Shown here one piece after another: positions 15,755-24,652 of a DNA stretch of 64,000 nt; the first letter of the stretch is position 1; every line of letters begins with the position of its first letter. Below the pieces are notes generated by a model. The model did not search any database. It saw only the letters and a program-made list of their open reading frames with translations, and was not told the DNA's origin. Location of the stretch: contig NZ_CP026100.1 of assembly GCF_003722335.1 (NCBI RefSeq), positions 4,252,001 to 4,316,000 on the forward strand, in the 5' to 3' direction. This stretch comes from Caulobacter flavus (GTDB lineage Bacteria > Pseudomonadota > Alphaproteobacteria > Caulobacterales > Caulobacteraceae). The position numbers and the translations under genes were made by a program.

Positions 15755-17818
15755 ATGTCCAAGTCCAAGACCCCCACCCTCGTCCTCAGCCGCTCGCGCG
15801 ACATCCCGTTCGACAAGCTGGTGCTGAGCCAGTCCAACGTTCGCCGCACCAAGGCCGGCGTTTCGATCGAGGAACTGGCCGAAGACATCGCCCGCCGCAC
15901 CCTGCTGCAGAGCCTTAGCGTACGCCCCGTCATCGACGACGCCGGCGCCGAGACCGGCATGTTCGAGATTCCGGCCGGCGGTCGCCGCTACCGCGCGCTC
16001 GAGCTGCTGGTTAGCCAAAAGCGCCTGGCCCGCAACGCCCCGGTCCCCTGCGTGATCCGCACGGCTGGCCTGGCCGAGGAGGACAGCCTGGCCGAGAACA
16101 CCCAGCGCGCCCCGCTGCACGCCCTGGACCAGTTCCGGGCTTTCCGCCTGATGACCGACAAGGGCCTGCCCGAGGAGGAGATCGCGGTGGCCTTCAACAC
16201 CACCGCCGCCGTGGTCCGCCAGCGCATGCGGCTGGCGGCCGTCGCGCCCGCGCTGCAGGACCTCTATGCCGACGACGCCATGACCCTGGACCAGCTCATG
16301 GCCTTCACGGTCAATCCCGACCATGAGCGCCAGATCGCTGTCTGGGAAACCATCCAGAAGACCTACAACCGCGAAGCGCACCAGATCCGGCGCATGCTCA
16401 CCGAGGGCGCCGTGCGCGCCAGCGATCGCCGCGCCCAATTCGTGCTCACCGAGTACCAGGACGCCGGCGGGCCGATCCTGCGTGACCTCTTCGAGGCCGA
16501 CCAGGGCGGCTGGTTGAAGGACCCTGGTCTGGTCGAGCGTCTGGTTCTGGCCAAGCTCGAACGCGCGGCCGAACGGGTGCGGGCCGAGGGCTGGAAATGG
16601 GTCGAGACCGCCATCGACTTTCCCTACGGCCACACCTACGGCCTGCGTCGCCTCGACGGCGAACCGGCCCCTATGGATGAGGCCGAGATCGCCACGCTCG
16701 CAGCGCTCAAAGCCGAGTACGAAGGGCTCGAGGAAGCTCACGACGGCGCGGTCGACTACCCAGAAGCCGTCGATCTGCGGCTGGGCGAAATCGAGACGGC
16801 CATGGACGCTATCCGCGCCCGTCCGACCTGCTACGCGGGTCAGGATCTGGCGATCGGCGGCGTCTTCCTCAGCCTCGCTCCGGACGGCCAGCTGCGCCTC
16901 GAACGCGGTTACGTACTGCCCGAGGACGAGCCGTCGGTGGTGTCTGCTGACCCCGAGCCGGGCGAAGGCGACCTCGTCGACGGTGAGGAAACGTCCGACG
17001 AGGAGGCTGACGAAGATGAGACCGCCGAGCGTGAACACGTGGAAGACGCCGATCCGGGCCGCCCCCTGCCCGACCGGCTGATCACCGAGATGACCGTTCA
17101 CCGCACGGTCGCTCTGCGCCTGGCCCTGTCCGAGGCCCCCGACGTGGCGTTCCTGGCGGCCCTGCACGTCCTGGCGCTGCAGGTCTTCAGCCGCGGCGCC
17201 TACGACTCCTGCCTGGAGATCAGCGCCAAGAGCGTCAGCTTCGCCATCCAGCCGGCGAACCTGGCCGAAACCCCGTGCGCGATAGCGCTCGAGGCCCGGC
17301 GCGAGGCCTGGGCTAAGCGCCTGCCTGCCGATCCGGGACGGATGTGGGAAACGCTCCTCGCCCTGGACGCCGCCGAACGCTGGGCGCTTTTCGCGCTCTG
17401 CGTCGGCCTGACCCTCAACGCCGTCAGCGAAGCCTGGAACGGGCGCCCGCGCGCCCTGGCCCATGCCGACGACCTGGCCCAGGCCCTCTGTCTGGACATG
17501 GTCTCGGCCGGATGGGCGCCCACCGCCGAGACCTTCCTGGGCCGCCTGACCAAGGCCCAGATCGTCCAGGTGATGACCGAGGCCAAGGGCGCGGCTGCGG
17601 CCGAGCCGCTGGCGGGCTTGAAAAAGGACGAAATGGTCGAGACCGCGGCCGAGGCGATGGCCGACAGCGGCTGGTTGCCCAAGGTCCTGCGCACGCGCGC
17701 CGCTTCGCCGGGGGGCGAAACGGCGGCTCTGGAGGGCGCACCGGCCATGGGCTCCGAGGCGCAACCGGGCGATCCTGATGATCGGTCGGCCGCCCCCCAC
17801 GTCATGGCCGCCGAATAG
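15755..17818 (+). CDS. ParB/RepB-like partition or nuclease-type protein, large form
   Basis: 687 residues, much longer than chromosomal ParB (about 300). The N-terminal ParB domain shows SQSNVRR, EIPAGGRRYRALELL and ENTQRAPLHALDQFRAF, followed by a KorB/HTH-like segment (ETYNREAHQIRRML region). The C-terminal half has an acidic linker (about 395-430) and a helical domain of unknown function. This form is common on alphaproteobacterial ICEs and plasmids. A GGAG site lies eight bases upstream. A strong terminator follows at 17851. Confidence 0.85.
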   Translation: MSKSKTPTLVLSRSRDIPFDKLVLSQSNVRRTKAGVSIEELAEDIARRTLLQSLSVRPVIDDAGAETGMFEIPAGGRRYRALELLVSQKRLARNAPVPCVIRTAGLAEEDSLAENTQRAPLHALDQFRAFRLMTDKGLPEEEIAVAFNTTAAVVRQRMRLAAVAPALQDLYADDAMTLDQLMAFTVNPDHERQIAVWETIQKTYNREAHQIRRMLTEGAVRASDRRAQFVLTEYQDAGGPILRDLFEADQGGWLKDPGLVERLVLAKLERAAERVRAEGWKWVETAIDFPYGHTYGLRRLDGEPAPMDEAEIATLAALKAEYEGLEEAHDGAVDYPEAVDLRLGEIETAMDAIRARPTCYAGQDLAIGGVFLSLAPDGQLRLERGYVLPEDEPSVVSADPEPGEGDLVDGEETSDEEADEDETAEREHVEDADPGRPLPDRLITEMTVHRTVALRLALSEAPDVAFLAALHVLALQVFSRGAYDSCLEISAKSVSFAIQPANLAETPCAIALEARREAWAKRLPADPGRMWETLLALDAAERWALFALCVGLTLNAVSEAWNGRPRALAHADDLAQALCLDMVSAGWAPTAETFLGRLTKAQIVQVMTEAKGAAAAEPLAGLKKDEMVETAAEAMADSGWLPKVLRTRAASPGGETAALEGAPAMGSEAQPGDPDDRSAAPHVMAAE

Positions 17819-17850
17819 GTCCGACGCCCCCCCACCCACGGACCTGACTT

Positions 17851-17888
17851 GGGACCCGCCGCCACCCCGGCGGGTCCCTTTTTCTTTT
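17851..17888 (+). terminator. Intrinsic terminator after the ParB-like gene
   Basis: A perfect 10-bp stem GGGACCCGCC/GGCGGGTCCC with an eight-base loop is followed by TTTTTCTTTT. It separates the ParB gene from the toprim gene. Confidence 0.9.
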
Positions 17889-17902
17889 CCCGGGAGGCGT
17901 CG

Positions 17903-18955
17903 ATGACGCTCACCGCCACCGACCTGGCGCGCCGCCTCGCCGATCGCGCCGAGGCCGTCTGCCGGCACTATCTCTCCAACGGCCGGCGAGAAGGCGCCTA
18001 TTGGCTCGTCGGCGATGTCGCCAACACGCCGGGGCGTAGCCTCTATGTCCGACTGTCTGGCCCGCCATCCGGCCGCGGCGCCCAGGGCCGTTGGATGGAT
18101 GCGGCCACCGGTCAGCATGGCGACTTGCTCGACCTTGTGGGGCTCGTCCTTGGCCACACCCGCCTTGGCGAGACCCTCCTAGAGGCGCGCCGATGGCTGG
18201 CCTTGCCCGACGCCCCGACCAACAGCCAGCCCAACCCGCGCCTCAAACCACAACGCTCTCGCGGATCAAGCGAGCGGGCGGCTCGCCGTCTTTACGCCAT
18301 GGCCTCGCCCCTGCCGGGCACCTTGGGCGAAACCTACCTGCAGGCCCGAGGCCTCGACGCCCGGCTCGCCGCCGGCGTCTTGCGCTTTCACCCCAGCTGC
18401 TACTACCGCCCCACGACCACCGATCCGCCCGACACCCCGACGGCATGGCCGGCCATCATCGCCCCGGTGACCGATCTGGCCGGTCGCCAGACAGGCGCCC
18501 ATCGCACCTGGCTCGATCGGCACGGACGCGGCAAGGCGCCCATCGTCACACCCAGGCGCGCGATGGGCGCGCTCGCCGGCGGCGGCGTCCGCTTTGGCCT
18601 GGCGCAGGACGTCCTGGCCGCTGGCGAAGGCCTCGAGACCATCCTGTCGCTGGGCGGGCTCGCCCCCGACCTCCCGCTCGTCGCCGCGCTCTCCTCGGCG
18701 CACCTGGCCGCCCTGGCGCTGCCGCCTTCGCTTCGCCGCCTCTATGTCGTCGTCGACCCTGATCCGGCCGGCCGCGCGGCCGCGCTCGCTCTGGCCCAAC
18801 GCGCCGAGGCGGCGGGGATCCAGACGCGCGCCCTGAGCACCGACCTGGACGATCTCAACGACGCCTTGCGCCGGATGGGCCCTCGGGCCTTGGTCGCCCT
18901 TCTCGCATCACAGATCGCCCCCGAGGACCTGGTCCGCTTCCAGCCGGTCGCCTAG
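17903..18955 (+). CDS. Toprim domain-containing protein
   Basis: 351 residues. The N-terminal half resembles the DUF7146 region found before toprim in plasmid primase-like proteins (WLVGDVANTPGRSLYVRL, GDLLDLVGL). The C-terminal toprim fold shows LAAGEGLETILSL (catalytic Glu) and LYVVVDPDPAGRAAA (DxD). Likely a primase-related or DNA-processing enzyme of the element. ATG 17903 follows a GGGAGG site; the open frame begins earlier inside the terminator, which excludes the upstream start. Confidence 0.82.
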   Translation: MTLTATDLARRLADRAEAVCRHYLSNGRREGAYWLVGDVANTPGRSLYVRLSGPPSGRGAQGRWMDAATGQHGDLLDLVGLVLGHTRLGETLLEARRWLALPDAPTNSQPNPRLKPQRSRGSSERAARRLYAMASPLPGTLGETYLQARGLDARLAAGVLRFHPSCYYRPTTTDPPDTPTAWPAIIAPVTDLAGRQTGAHRTWLDRHGRGKAPIVTPRRAMGALAGGGVRFGLAQDVLAAGEGLETILSLGGLAPDLPLVAALSSAHLAALALPPSLRRLYVVVDPDPAGRAAALALAQRAEAAGIQTRALSTDLDDLNDALRRMGPRALVALLASQIAPEDLVRFQPVA

Positions 18956-19100
18956 CCGCCTGCTCCGGCGCCAGACTGGTCGTGGACGGGTTGGCACACG
19001 CCCCCTGGGACCGTGCGCCACCTCGCGGTCTCCCGGCGAGACCAGGTCGCGCCCACGGCCTTCTAGAGGGCGATCGGGCGGGCGGCGTCGACGGCGCGCA

Positions 19101-19179
19101 ACGCCGGGGCGGGACTGTTTTCCGCCGCCGAGCAGAGCTCGGCTTTGCATCGCCAGACAAAACAGTCCCGCCCCGGCGT
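19101..19179. repeat. Long inverted repeat (21-bp arms) in the toprim-DUF2493 gap
   Basis: The 332-base gap 18956-19287 has no gene. It holds a perfect 21-bp inverted repeat (arms 19101-19121 and 19159-19179, with GGGGCGGGACTGTTTT inside the left arm) and a 37-base loop, followed by CTCCGCTGCGCTCCGGCC. A related element with the same layout is at 22703-22763. Confidence 0.8.
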
Positions 19180-19287
19180 CCTCCGCTGCGCTCCGGCCGC
19201 GGGCGGTGCGCGCCGCCGCCGCCGCCCGAGAGGGATCGCCACGAAGGTCGCGATGGGCGCGGCCTGATCCCCCAGGAGGACGCCGAC

Positions 19288-20223
19288 ATGGCCCTCGATC
19301 CCAGCTTCGATACGCCCGAACCCTTCCACGGCCAGTCGGCCACCGGCTATGCGCTCGACGCCCTGGCTCTCTTCGGACCGCCGTCCCTCGACGCCGACAG
19401 CGACACGCGTCCGCCCGCAGACCCTCTCGCCCTCACCGGCGTCGCGGCCGACGTCTTCGACGCCCTCGTCGCCACGCTCAGCGACACGCGCCTGGAACCC
19501 CTCCTGCCCGAACTGCTCTGGTCCGCGGTCGATCTCTTCCACCGCGCGGCCGACCGCCTGCAGCGCCGCCTGGACGGCAACGAGGACGCCCAGAAGCTCA
19601 GCCAGCAGCGCCAGGACGGCTCTGAGGTCGCCTCCGTCGAGCTCGAACGGCTCCTCGCCGAAGGCCAGCGCCTCCTCGACCAGCGTGATGGCCTCGAGCA
19701 CCTTCGTGATGCGGCGGCGGCCGAGTTCCTGCGCCACACCGGCGCGGGCTGGACGCCCAAGGCCGGCTCGCGCGTCAACCGCGCCGCCCTGACCGCCTCG
19801 ATGATCGACAGCCGCGACTTCCTGGCCGCGCGCCGTCGCGCCGAGACGCATGTCCTTGTCCCGCCTGGCCCCAAGATCGCCTTTACCGGGGGCGCGGCGT
19901 GCAACGACCACACCCGGATCTGGGAGGCGCTCGACCGCGTCCTGGCCAAGCACCCGGACATGACGCTGCTGCATGGCGGCGCGCCCACTGGCGCTGAACG
20001 CATCGCCGCCTGCTGGGCGGAAAACCGCCAGGTCACCCACATCGCCTTCAAGCCCGACTGGACGCGCCACGCCAAGGCAGCGCCCTTCAAGCGCAACGAC
20101 CTGTTGCTGGAGACCCTGCCCCTGGGCGTCCTGGTGTTCCCCGGCTCTGGCATCCAGGCCAACCTGGCCGACAAGGCCCGCAAGCTGGGCATCCCCGTCT
20201 GGCGGTTCGACGGGGGCGCTTAG
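19288..20223 (+). CDS. DUF2493 domain-containing protein (YspA/SLOG family)
   Basis: 311 residues. The C-terminal domain (IAFTGGAACNDHTRIWEALDRV, LLHGGAPTGAERIAACWA, HIAFKPDW, GVLVFPGSGIQANLADKARKLGIPVWRF) is DUF2493, a SLOG/cpYpsA-like Rossmann fold that probably binds a nucleotide or NAD-derived ligand. The N-terminal half is helical with coiled-coil character. Found in most ICEs of this type; biochemical role unknown. AGGAGG site upstream of the ATG fixes the start. Confidence 0.82.
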   Translation: MALDPSFDTPEPFHGQSATGYALDALALFGPPSLDADSDTRPPADPLALTGVAADVFDALVATLSDTRLEPLLPELLWSAVDLFHRAADRLQRRLDGNEDAQKLSQQRQDGSEVASVELERLLAEGQRLLDQRDGLEHLRDAAAAEFLRHTGAGWTPKAGSRVNRAALTASMIDSRDFLAARRRAETHVLVPPGPKIAFTGGAACNDHTRIWEALDRVLAKHPDMTLLHGGAPTGAERIAACWAENRQVTHIAFKPDWTRHAKAAPFKRNDLLLETLPLGVLVFPGSGIQANLADKARKLGIPVWRFDGGA

Positions 20224-20327
20224 GCGCCTCCGCAAGACCATGCTGTGGCACGATGGCGCGCGCTGCAGCTGGCCCGATCAGCCGGGCCGCTGCAGCGCAT
20301 CCTGCAGTCTGGTGCTGCCCTCGCCGC

Positions 20328-20558
20328 CTAGGCTTCGTCCGCAGGCTCCGGCCATACACGGACGCCATCGCGATGGATCAATTCGATCAAACCACCGTCC
20401 GTCCACACCTCGACCGCCGACGCCGAGCCATGCGCACGCAGCAAGGCGATTGCATGCAGGCGATAGGCGTCCTCGGTCAGGACCTGCAAGTCCATGGTCG
20501 TGGCGACCTGTTTGTCGCCCAGGCAAACAAAGGTGTAGCTGATCGTCGTCCCCGTCAC
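20328..20558 (-). CDS. Small hypothetical protein
   Basis: 76 residues from a GTG at 20558, preceded by a GGGCAGGG stretch. The sequence has normal protein texture (TISYTFVCLGDKQVATTMDLQVLT, SAVEVWTDGGLIELIHRDG). It is divergent from dinB and its promoter would overlap the SOS box region. I do not recognise a family; real coding is likely but not certain. Confidence 0.45.
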   Translation of the reverse strand: MTGTTISYTFVCLGDKQVATTMDLQVLTEDAYRLHAIALLRAHGSASAVEVWTDGGLIELIHRDGVRVWPEPADEA

Positions 20559-20639
20559 CCCTGCCCCGATCTTTCCCCGACACGTGCGTTTGCGCCTGTC
20601 AGGTATCGCTCGCGCTCGACGGTCGCGGCAAGTGAAAAA

Positions 20640-20654
20640 GTTCCATTTTTGTTC
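20640..20654. promoter_or_regulatory. Alphaproteobacterial LexA (SOS) box upstream of dinB
   Basis: GTTCCATTTTTGTTC matches GTTC-N7-GTTC exactly, the LexA operator of Alphaproteobacteria, 24 bases before the dinB start. DNA damage should therefore induce dinB. Confidence 0.85.
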
Positions 20655-20678
20655 CAGCACTGCTAACTTGCCGCCGTT

Positions 20679-21755
20679 ATGGAATCTCCGCTGCGAAAGA
20701 TCATTCATATCGACATGGACGCCTTCTACGCGTCCGTGGAACAGCGCGACGACCCCAGCCTCAGAGGGCGTCCAGTCGTGGTCGGCTCCCCCGCAGCACG
20801 GGGCGTTATCGCCGCGGCCAGCTACGAGGCGCGTACGTTCGGCGTTCGCTCCGCCATGCCTTCCTCGACGGCGCTGCGCAAATGCCCAGAGCTTGTTTTC
20901 GTGCCGCATCGCTTCGAGGTCTATCGCGCCGTTTCCCGCCAGATCCACGGGATCTTCGCCGACTACACTGACCTCATCGAACCGCTCTCGCTCGACGAAG
21001 CCTATCTCGATGTCACCGCCAACAAGGCCCACGTCGAAACCGCAACCCAGACAGCCCGGCTCATTCGCGAACGCATCCTCGCCGAAACCAGGCTGACGGC
21101 TTCGGCCGGGATCTCCTACAACAAGTTCCTGGCCAAGATGGCCAGCGACCAGAACAAACCCAATGGCCAGTTCGTCGTGGCGCCGGGCAAGGGCGAGGCC
21201 TTTGTTCAAACCCTGCCGATCGGACGCTTCTATGGCGTGGGCGAAAAGACCGAGGCGCGTATGAAGGCCTTGGGGATCCACACCGGCGAGGATCTCCACC
21301 GCCAATCCCTGCCCTTCCTCCAGCAGCACTTTGGCAAGTCCGGAGGATGGTTCTACGGCATCGCTCGCGGCGTGGATGAGCGTCCGGTCAATCCCGATCG
21401 CGAGCGCAAGTCCTCAGGCTCTGAGACCACCTTCGCCGAGGACCTGAGCGATCGCGCTCGTCTGGAGGCCGAGATCGAGGCGCTGGCCGACAAGGTCACC
21501 GCCTGGTGCCGGCAAGCCAAAGCCTACGGGCGCACCGTAACGGTGAAAATCAAGTACGCCGACTTCCAGCAAGCCACGCGCAGCCGCTCCATGCCAGGAG
21601 CGATCACCGACGGCGCGATCCTGAAAGGCTTGTGCCGCGATCTCGTCGGCTCGGTCTTTCCGCTACGCGCGGGCGTGCGCCTGCTCGGTGTCACGGTATC
21701 CAATTTCGAGGCGTCCGACCCGATCACGCAGGCTCAGCCGGCGTTGATCGCCTGA
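20679..21755 (+). CDS. dinB: DNA polymerase IV (Y-family translesion polymerase)
   Basis: 358 residues. Motifs: HIDMDAFYASVEQ (Asp12, metal ligand), RGVIAAASYEAR, PLSLDEAYLDVT (catalytic Asp-Glu), SAGISYNKFLAKMASDQNKP and FYGVGEKTEARM (helix-hairpin-helix), so all palm residues are intact. It copies past damaged bases with low fidelity. Full length compared with the family; no beta-clamp motif could be singled out at the C-terminus. A perfect SOS box lies just upstream. Its position between ICE maintenance genes suggests it is element cargo rather than the host's only copy. Confidence 0.95.
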   Translation: MESPLRKIIHIDMDAFYASVEQRDDPSLRGRPVVVGSPAARGVIAAASYEARTFGVRSAMPSSTALRKCPELVFVPHRFEVYRAVSRQIHGIFADYTDLIEPLSLDEAYLDVTANKAHVETATQTARLIRERILAETRLTASAGISYNKFLAKMASDQNKPNGQFVVAPGKGEAFVQTLPIGRFYGVGEKTEARMKALGIHTGEDLHRQSLPFLQQHFGKSGGWFYGIARGVDERPVNPDRERKSSGSETTFAEDLSDRARLEAEIEALADKVTAWCRQAKAYGRTVTVKIKYADFQQATRSRSMPGAITDGAILKGLCRDLVGSVFPLRAGVRLLGVTVSNFEASDPITQAQPALIA

Positions 21756-21759
21756 CGCT

Positions 21760-22128
21760 TCAGCGCGCTTCCATCGCGGCGGAAACCGCGCTCAACACCG
21801 CCTCGGCGCTGGCGCGCGCGCCGCCATAAGCCAGGCCCCACGCCGCCGCCAGCACCTCGCCAGCGTCGGCCTCGTCCAGGGCTTTCAACTGCACCACCGT
21901 AACCCCGCGCTTGCCTCGCGGTCCCGGCTCGCGCGCAAGCGCACGGCTCTGGGCGATCAGCCGGATTTGGTCCGCCGCCCGGAGTTTGACGACAGCCCAG
22001 CCGGGCTCTGGCCAGTTCAACGTCGCAAACGCGCGCCCACGGACCTTGAAGACCTCGGTTTCCAGCACACAGACCTGGAGGACCGCCGGCAAGCTGGCGG
22101 CGGCGGCGCGGAACGCATTCGGGGTCAT
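21760..22128 (-). CDS. MmcQ/YjbR family protein
   Basis: 122 residues. FRAAAASLPAVLQV, VFKVRGRAFATLNW, GWAVVKLRAADQIRLI and LLAAAWGLAYGG-like ending fit the MmcQ/YjbR fold (CyaY-like), small proteins often annotated as possible DNA-binding. Function unknown. Convergent with dinB, four bases between the stops. Confidence 0.75.
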   Translation of the reverse strand: MTPNAFRAAAASLPAVLQVCVLETEVFKVRGRAFATLNWPEPGWAVVKLRAADQIRLIAQSRALAREPGPRGKRGVTVVQLKALDEADAGEVLAAAWGLAYGGARASAEAVLSAVSAAMEAR

Positions 22129-22239
22129 GCCGGCCCTCGTCTGGGTACAGAGGCGCCTTCAAGCCACGAGTCGGCGCCTGGTCGCGAGCGCCTTTTAACC
22201 CTGTTGGCCGTGATCGCCGATTGCGCGTTGGACCCATGC

Positions 22240-22607
22240 CCCCGCCCAGGCAAGCCAGCCGCCAGCACGGCTCAGGTCCTCGCGGCCTTGGGCGCTTAGG
22301 ACGCGAACAGACCAGGGTGTGACCCTCGCCCATTTCGTCCTCGCAGAGCTTGGCGCTGATCGACGCCGAAAGGCTGACGCCCTCGCACCCGACCGACGGG
22401 TCGGCGCGGCCGTCGTTGATCTTCTGCGGCCAGGCGACGCCGACCTCGACGCATCCGACCCAGATACGGCGGCCGGGCAGGTTGTCGCCGGCGCGTCCGG
22501 TCACGGGCGTGAAACACCCGCGGCTGTCTCGCATCGCGCTGGCGATCACGCCTGCGCCTCTCGTCGCCGGTCTTCTTGAAGGCGCCGATGCTGGCCGACA
22601 TCGTCAT
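22240..22607 (-). pseudogene. Decayed second copy of DUF736
   Basis: Reading on the minus strand from ATG 22607 (or 22601) gives MSASIGAFKKTGDE, the DUF736 start. A frameshift around 22540-22565 then moves the rest (CFTPVTGRAGDN, VEVGVAWPQKINDGRA, KLCEDEMGEGHTLVCSRPK) to another frame, and the normal stop is lost. Compared with the intact copy at 22883 this region is two bases shorter. The intact copy lies in opposite orientation 275 bases away with similar upstream sequence, so this is an inverted duplication that has decayed. The 3' limit is approximate. Confidence 0.8.
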
Positions 22608-22702
22608 GCCTCCAGACCACGAACCCGGCGTCTTCGCGGCCTCTCGAAGGGGTGGATCTGGACGGGGTCGGCTACGCCTCGCGCGGCTGGGCGCAACGGC
22701 GA

Positions 22703-22763
22703 CGGACGCCTTTCTTCCCCCGGGCCGAGCGGCCCGTTCCTCGCGCGACAACAAAGGCGTCCG
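22703..22763. repeat. Inverted repeat between the two DUF736 copies
   Basis: An 11-bp perfect inverted repeat (CGGACGCCTTT at 22703-22713, partner 22753-22763) with a 39-base loop rich in GGCC palindromes, followed by CCACCGTCCTTCGCTGCGCT. It lies between the divergent DUF736 copies and resembles the larger element at 19101. Confidence 0.7.
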
Positions 22764-22882
22764 CCACCGTCCTTCGCTGCGCTACGGCTTGGCAAGCCAA
22801 GTGCGTCGCCGCCCGCCCCGCCCGGTCGATCCCCATCGAGGCCGCGATGGTCGCGGGTTCGAGATCCAGAGGAACGACGACA

Positions 22883-23212
22883 ATGGCCAGCATTGGCGCC
22901 TTCAAGAAGACCGGCGACGAGTACTACGGCGAAATCTTCACCCTCGAACTGCAAGTCACCGGCGTGCGCTTCACGCCCGTGACCGGACGCGGCGGCGACA
23001 ACCCGCCCAGCCACCTCATCTATGTCGGTCGCGTCGAAATCGGCGTCGCCTGGCCGCAGAAGACCAACGACGGCCGCGCCTATCTTTCGGTCAAGCTCGA
23101 TGACGCCAGCCTCTCGGCGCCGATCAACGCCAACCTCTACAAGGACGAAATGGGCGAAGACCACACCCTGATCTGGTCGCGCCCCAAGCCCCCCAAGGCC
23201 GTGAGGACCTGA
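22883..23212 (+). CDS. DUF736 family protein
   Basis: 109 residues: MASIGAFKKTGDEYYGEIFTL..., VRFTPVTGRGGDNPPSHLIYVG, VEIGVAWPQKTNDGRAYLSVKLDD, HTLIWSRPK. This is the complete DUF736 pattern, a small beta-rich protein carried by almost every ICE/plasmid of this group, of unknown function. ATG 22883 is chosen because residues from here match the family start; the frame opens far upstream. Confidence 0.9.
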   Translation: MASIGAFKKTGDEYYGEIFTLELQVTGVRFTPVTGRGGDNPPSHLIYVGRVEIGVAWPQKTNDGRAYLSVKLDDASLSAPINANLYKDEMGEDHTLIWSRPKPPKAVRT

Positions 23213-23362
23213 GCCTTGCCGGCGGCCCCGCTCACCCGAGCGGGGCCATGGGCCCAACACGCAATCGGCTATGTCGTTATGGCATCACTTGGCGCTGCTC
23301 GGGCGCTCCCTTCGTGCGCGAACCCCGGTAAGATGAGCGCAAACAACCGCTGGAGTCGGCCC

Positions 23363-23617
23363 ATGGCGGCGACGATCGCCGACACCCCACCCCACAGCCC
23401 CGCGCTGACCGACTACGATCGCGCGCATATCAAGACCTATCTGCGGCTGCTGGACGCCGAGGCGGCCGGTGCGGATTGGCGCGAGGTCGCCACGCTCGTT
23501 CTGGGCCAGGACGTCGAGGCCGACGCCGTCGCCGCGCAAGCGCGACACGCCAGTCACCTGGATCGAGCCCGCTGGCTGGTCGCCCACGGCTACAAGGGCC
23601 TGCTCCAGCCAGAGTGA
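23363..23617 (+). CDS. DUF2285-type small protein
   Basis: 84 residues: LTDYDRAHIKTYLRLLDAEAAGADWREVATLVLG, then HLDRARWLVAHGYKGLL. This is the DUF2285 pattern, a short helical, likely DNA-binding domain of ICE proteins. ATG 23363 has a GGAG site seven bases upstream; another ATG at 23333 is possible. The gene to the right carries a second DUF2285 unit. Confidence 0.8.
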   Translation: MAATIADTPPHSPALTDYDRAHIKTYLRLLDAEAAGADWREVATLVLGQDVEADAVAAQARHASHLDRARWLVAHGYKGLLQPE

Positions 23618-23732
23618 CGGGTGATGCCCCGGCGACATCACCCCATGCGCCCTTTTCGGCTTCCGACCGCGACCATGGGCGGGAATCGTCAGGGTCCGTC
23701 CTTTGTGTCGTTTGCTTCCCCGGACCTTCGCG

Positions 23733-24501
23733 ATGCCGCCTGACGCGCTTCCGATCGAAGACTGGCGCAACACCGCCGCCTACGACTACCTCGATGATCT
23801 GACGCCCTCAGCGTTGGCGTGGGAGTGCTTGCGCCGAAATCAGGCCTACAATGCCGACCTGCGCGCCCTACAGGCGCCCGCCGCCCCAAGTCGAACGGAG
23901 GTGGCCGGCCGTTGGGGCCTGCGATTTCCCATACCCCACCACCACCAACGCCCGCGATCTGGCGACCGCCTGGACCCCGAACGCCGATCCTTCGATCCTC
24001 CTCTTCGCGCCCGCGCCCATCGGCCCCGGCCTGGACCCGACGATCAGCGCGCCCCTGCCGTCCCCGAGCCGCCGCGAGCCGGCGCCTGACGCCGACCACC
24101 TCGTCTTTGGCGCAGGCCCTCACGCCCACGTCGTGCGCCTTCTGGACGCCCTCACGCCCGGCCAGCCCGTCGCCGTCGTCGTCCCGCTCGATGCGGGCCT
24201 GAGCGCGCGCCTGGCCGCACTGGAACGGTTCGGCCGCTGGCGCCTGGGCGAGGCTGTGGCCGGCCTGCACGCGGCGCGCCTGACGCCCCACAAACAGCAC
24301 CGCATTGGCCTGATGCTGCGCGCCGTCGACGCCCGCGCCGCCGGCGCCAGCCATCGCCAACTGGCTCAGGCGCTTTACGGCGCGCCTCGCGTCGCAGCCG
24401 AACCCTGGAAAACCTCATCCCTGCGCGACGCCACCCTGCGCCTGGCGCGCGACGGCGCCGTCCTTGTCACCCACGGCTATCGCCGCCTGCTGGCGCTCTG
24501 A
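23733..24501 (+). pseudogene. Transcriptional-regulator-domain/DUF2285 protein, frameshifted
   Basis: The 5' part (IEDWRNTAAYDYLDDLTPSA, WECLRRNQAYNADL, RWGLRF) is the N-terminal domain usually fused to DUF2285. The 3' part (ARDLATAWTPNADPSILLFAPAP, ... LLDALTPGQPVAVVVPLDAG, RIGLMLRAVDARAAGASHRQLAQALYG, DATLRLARDGAVLVTHGYRRLL) is the remainder of the same family in another frame. The switch lies at about 23925-23945 near TTTCCCATACCCC and fits one extra base. Either decay or a read error. Intact relatives are about 250 residues. Confidence 0.78.
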
Positions 24502-24652
24502 GCTCACGGCTACCAGCAATTGGCGCAGGCCACGGGGTGCGAAAACACGTCCAGACCTTCGCACTCCCTCCCCACGCCCCTCGACGACCAGCGTCCGACC
24601 CGAACCGCAGCACGCCCTCCCTGGCCCGCTGCAGCCCATCGGGATCCATTGC

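Noticed and set aside
15740..18157. 805-residue minus-strand open frame opposite the ParB-like gene
   Set aside because: Antisense shadow of a well-supported ParB family gene with a ribosome site and terminator.
20253..20666. 137-residue plus-strand frame before dinB
   Set aside because: It spans the SOS box and lacks family features; the minus-strand frame 20328-20558 has better protein texture.
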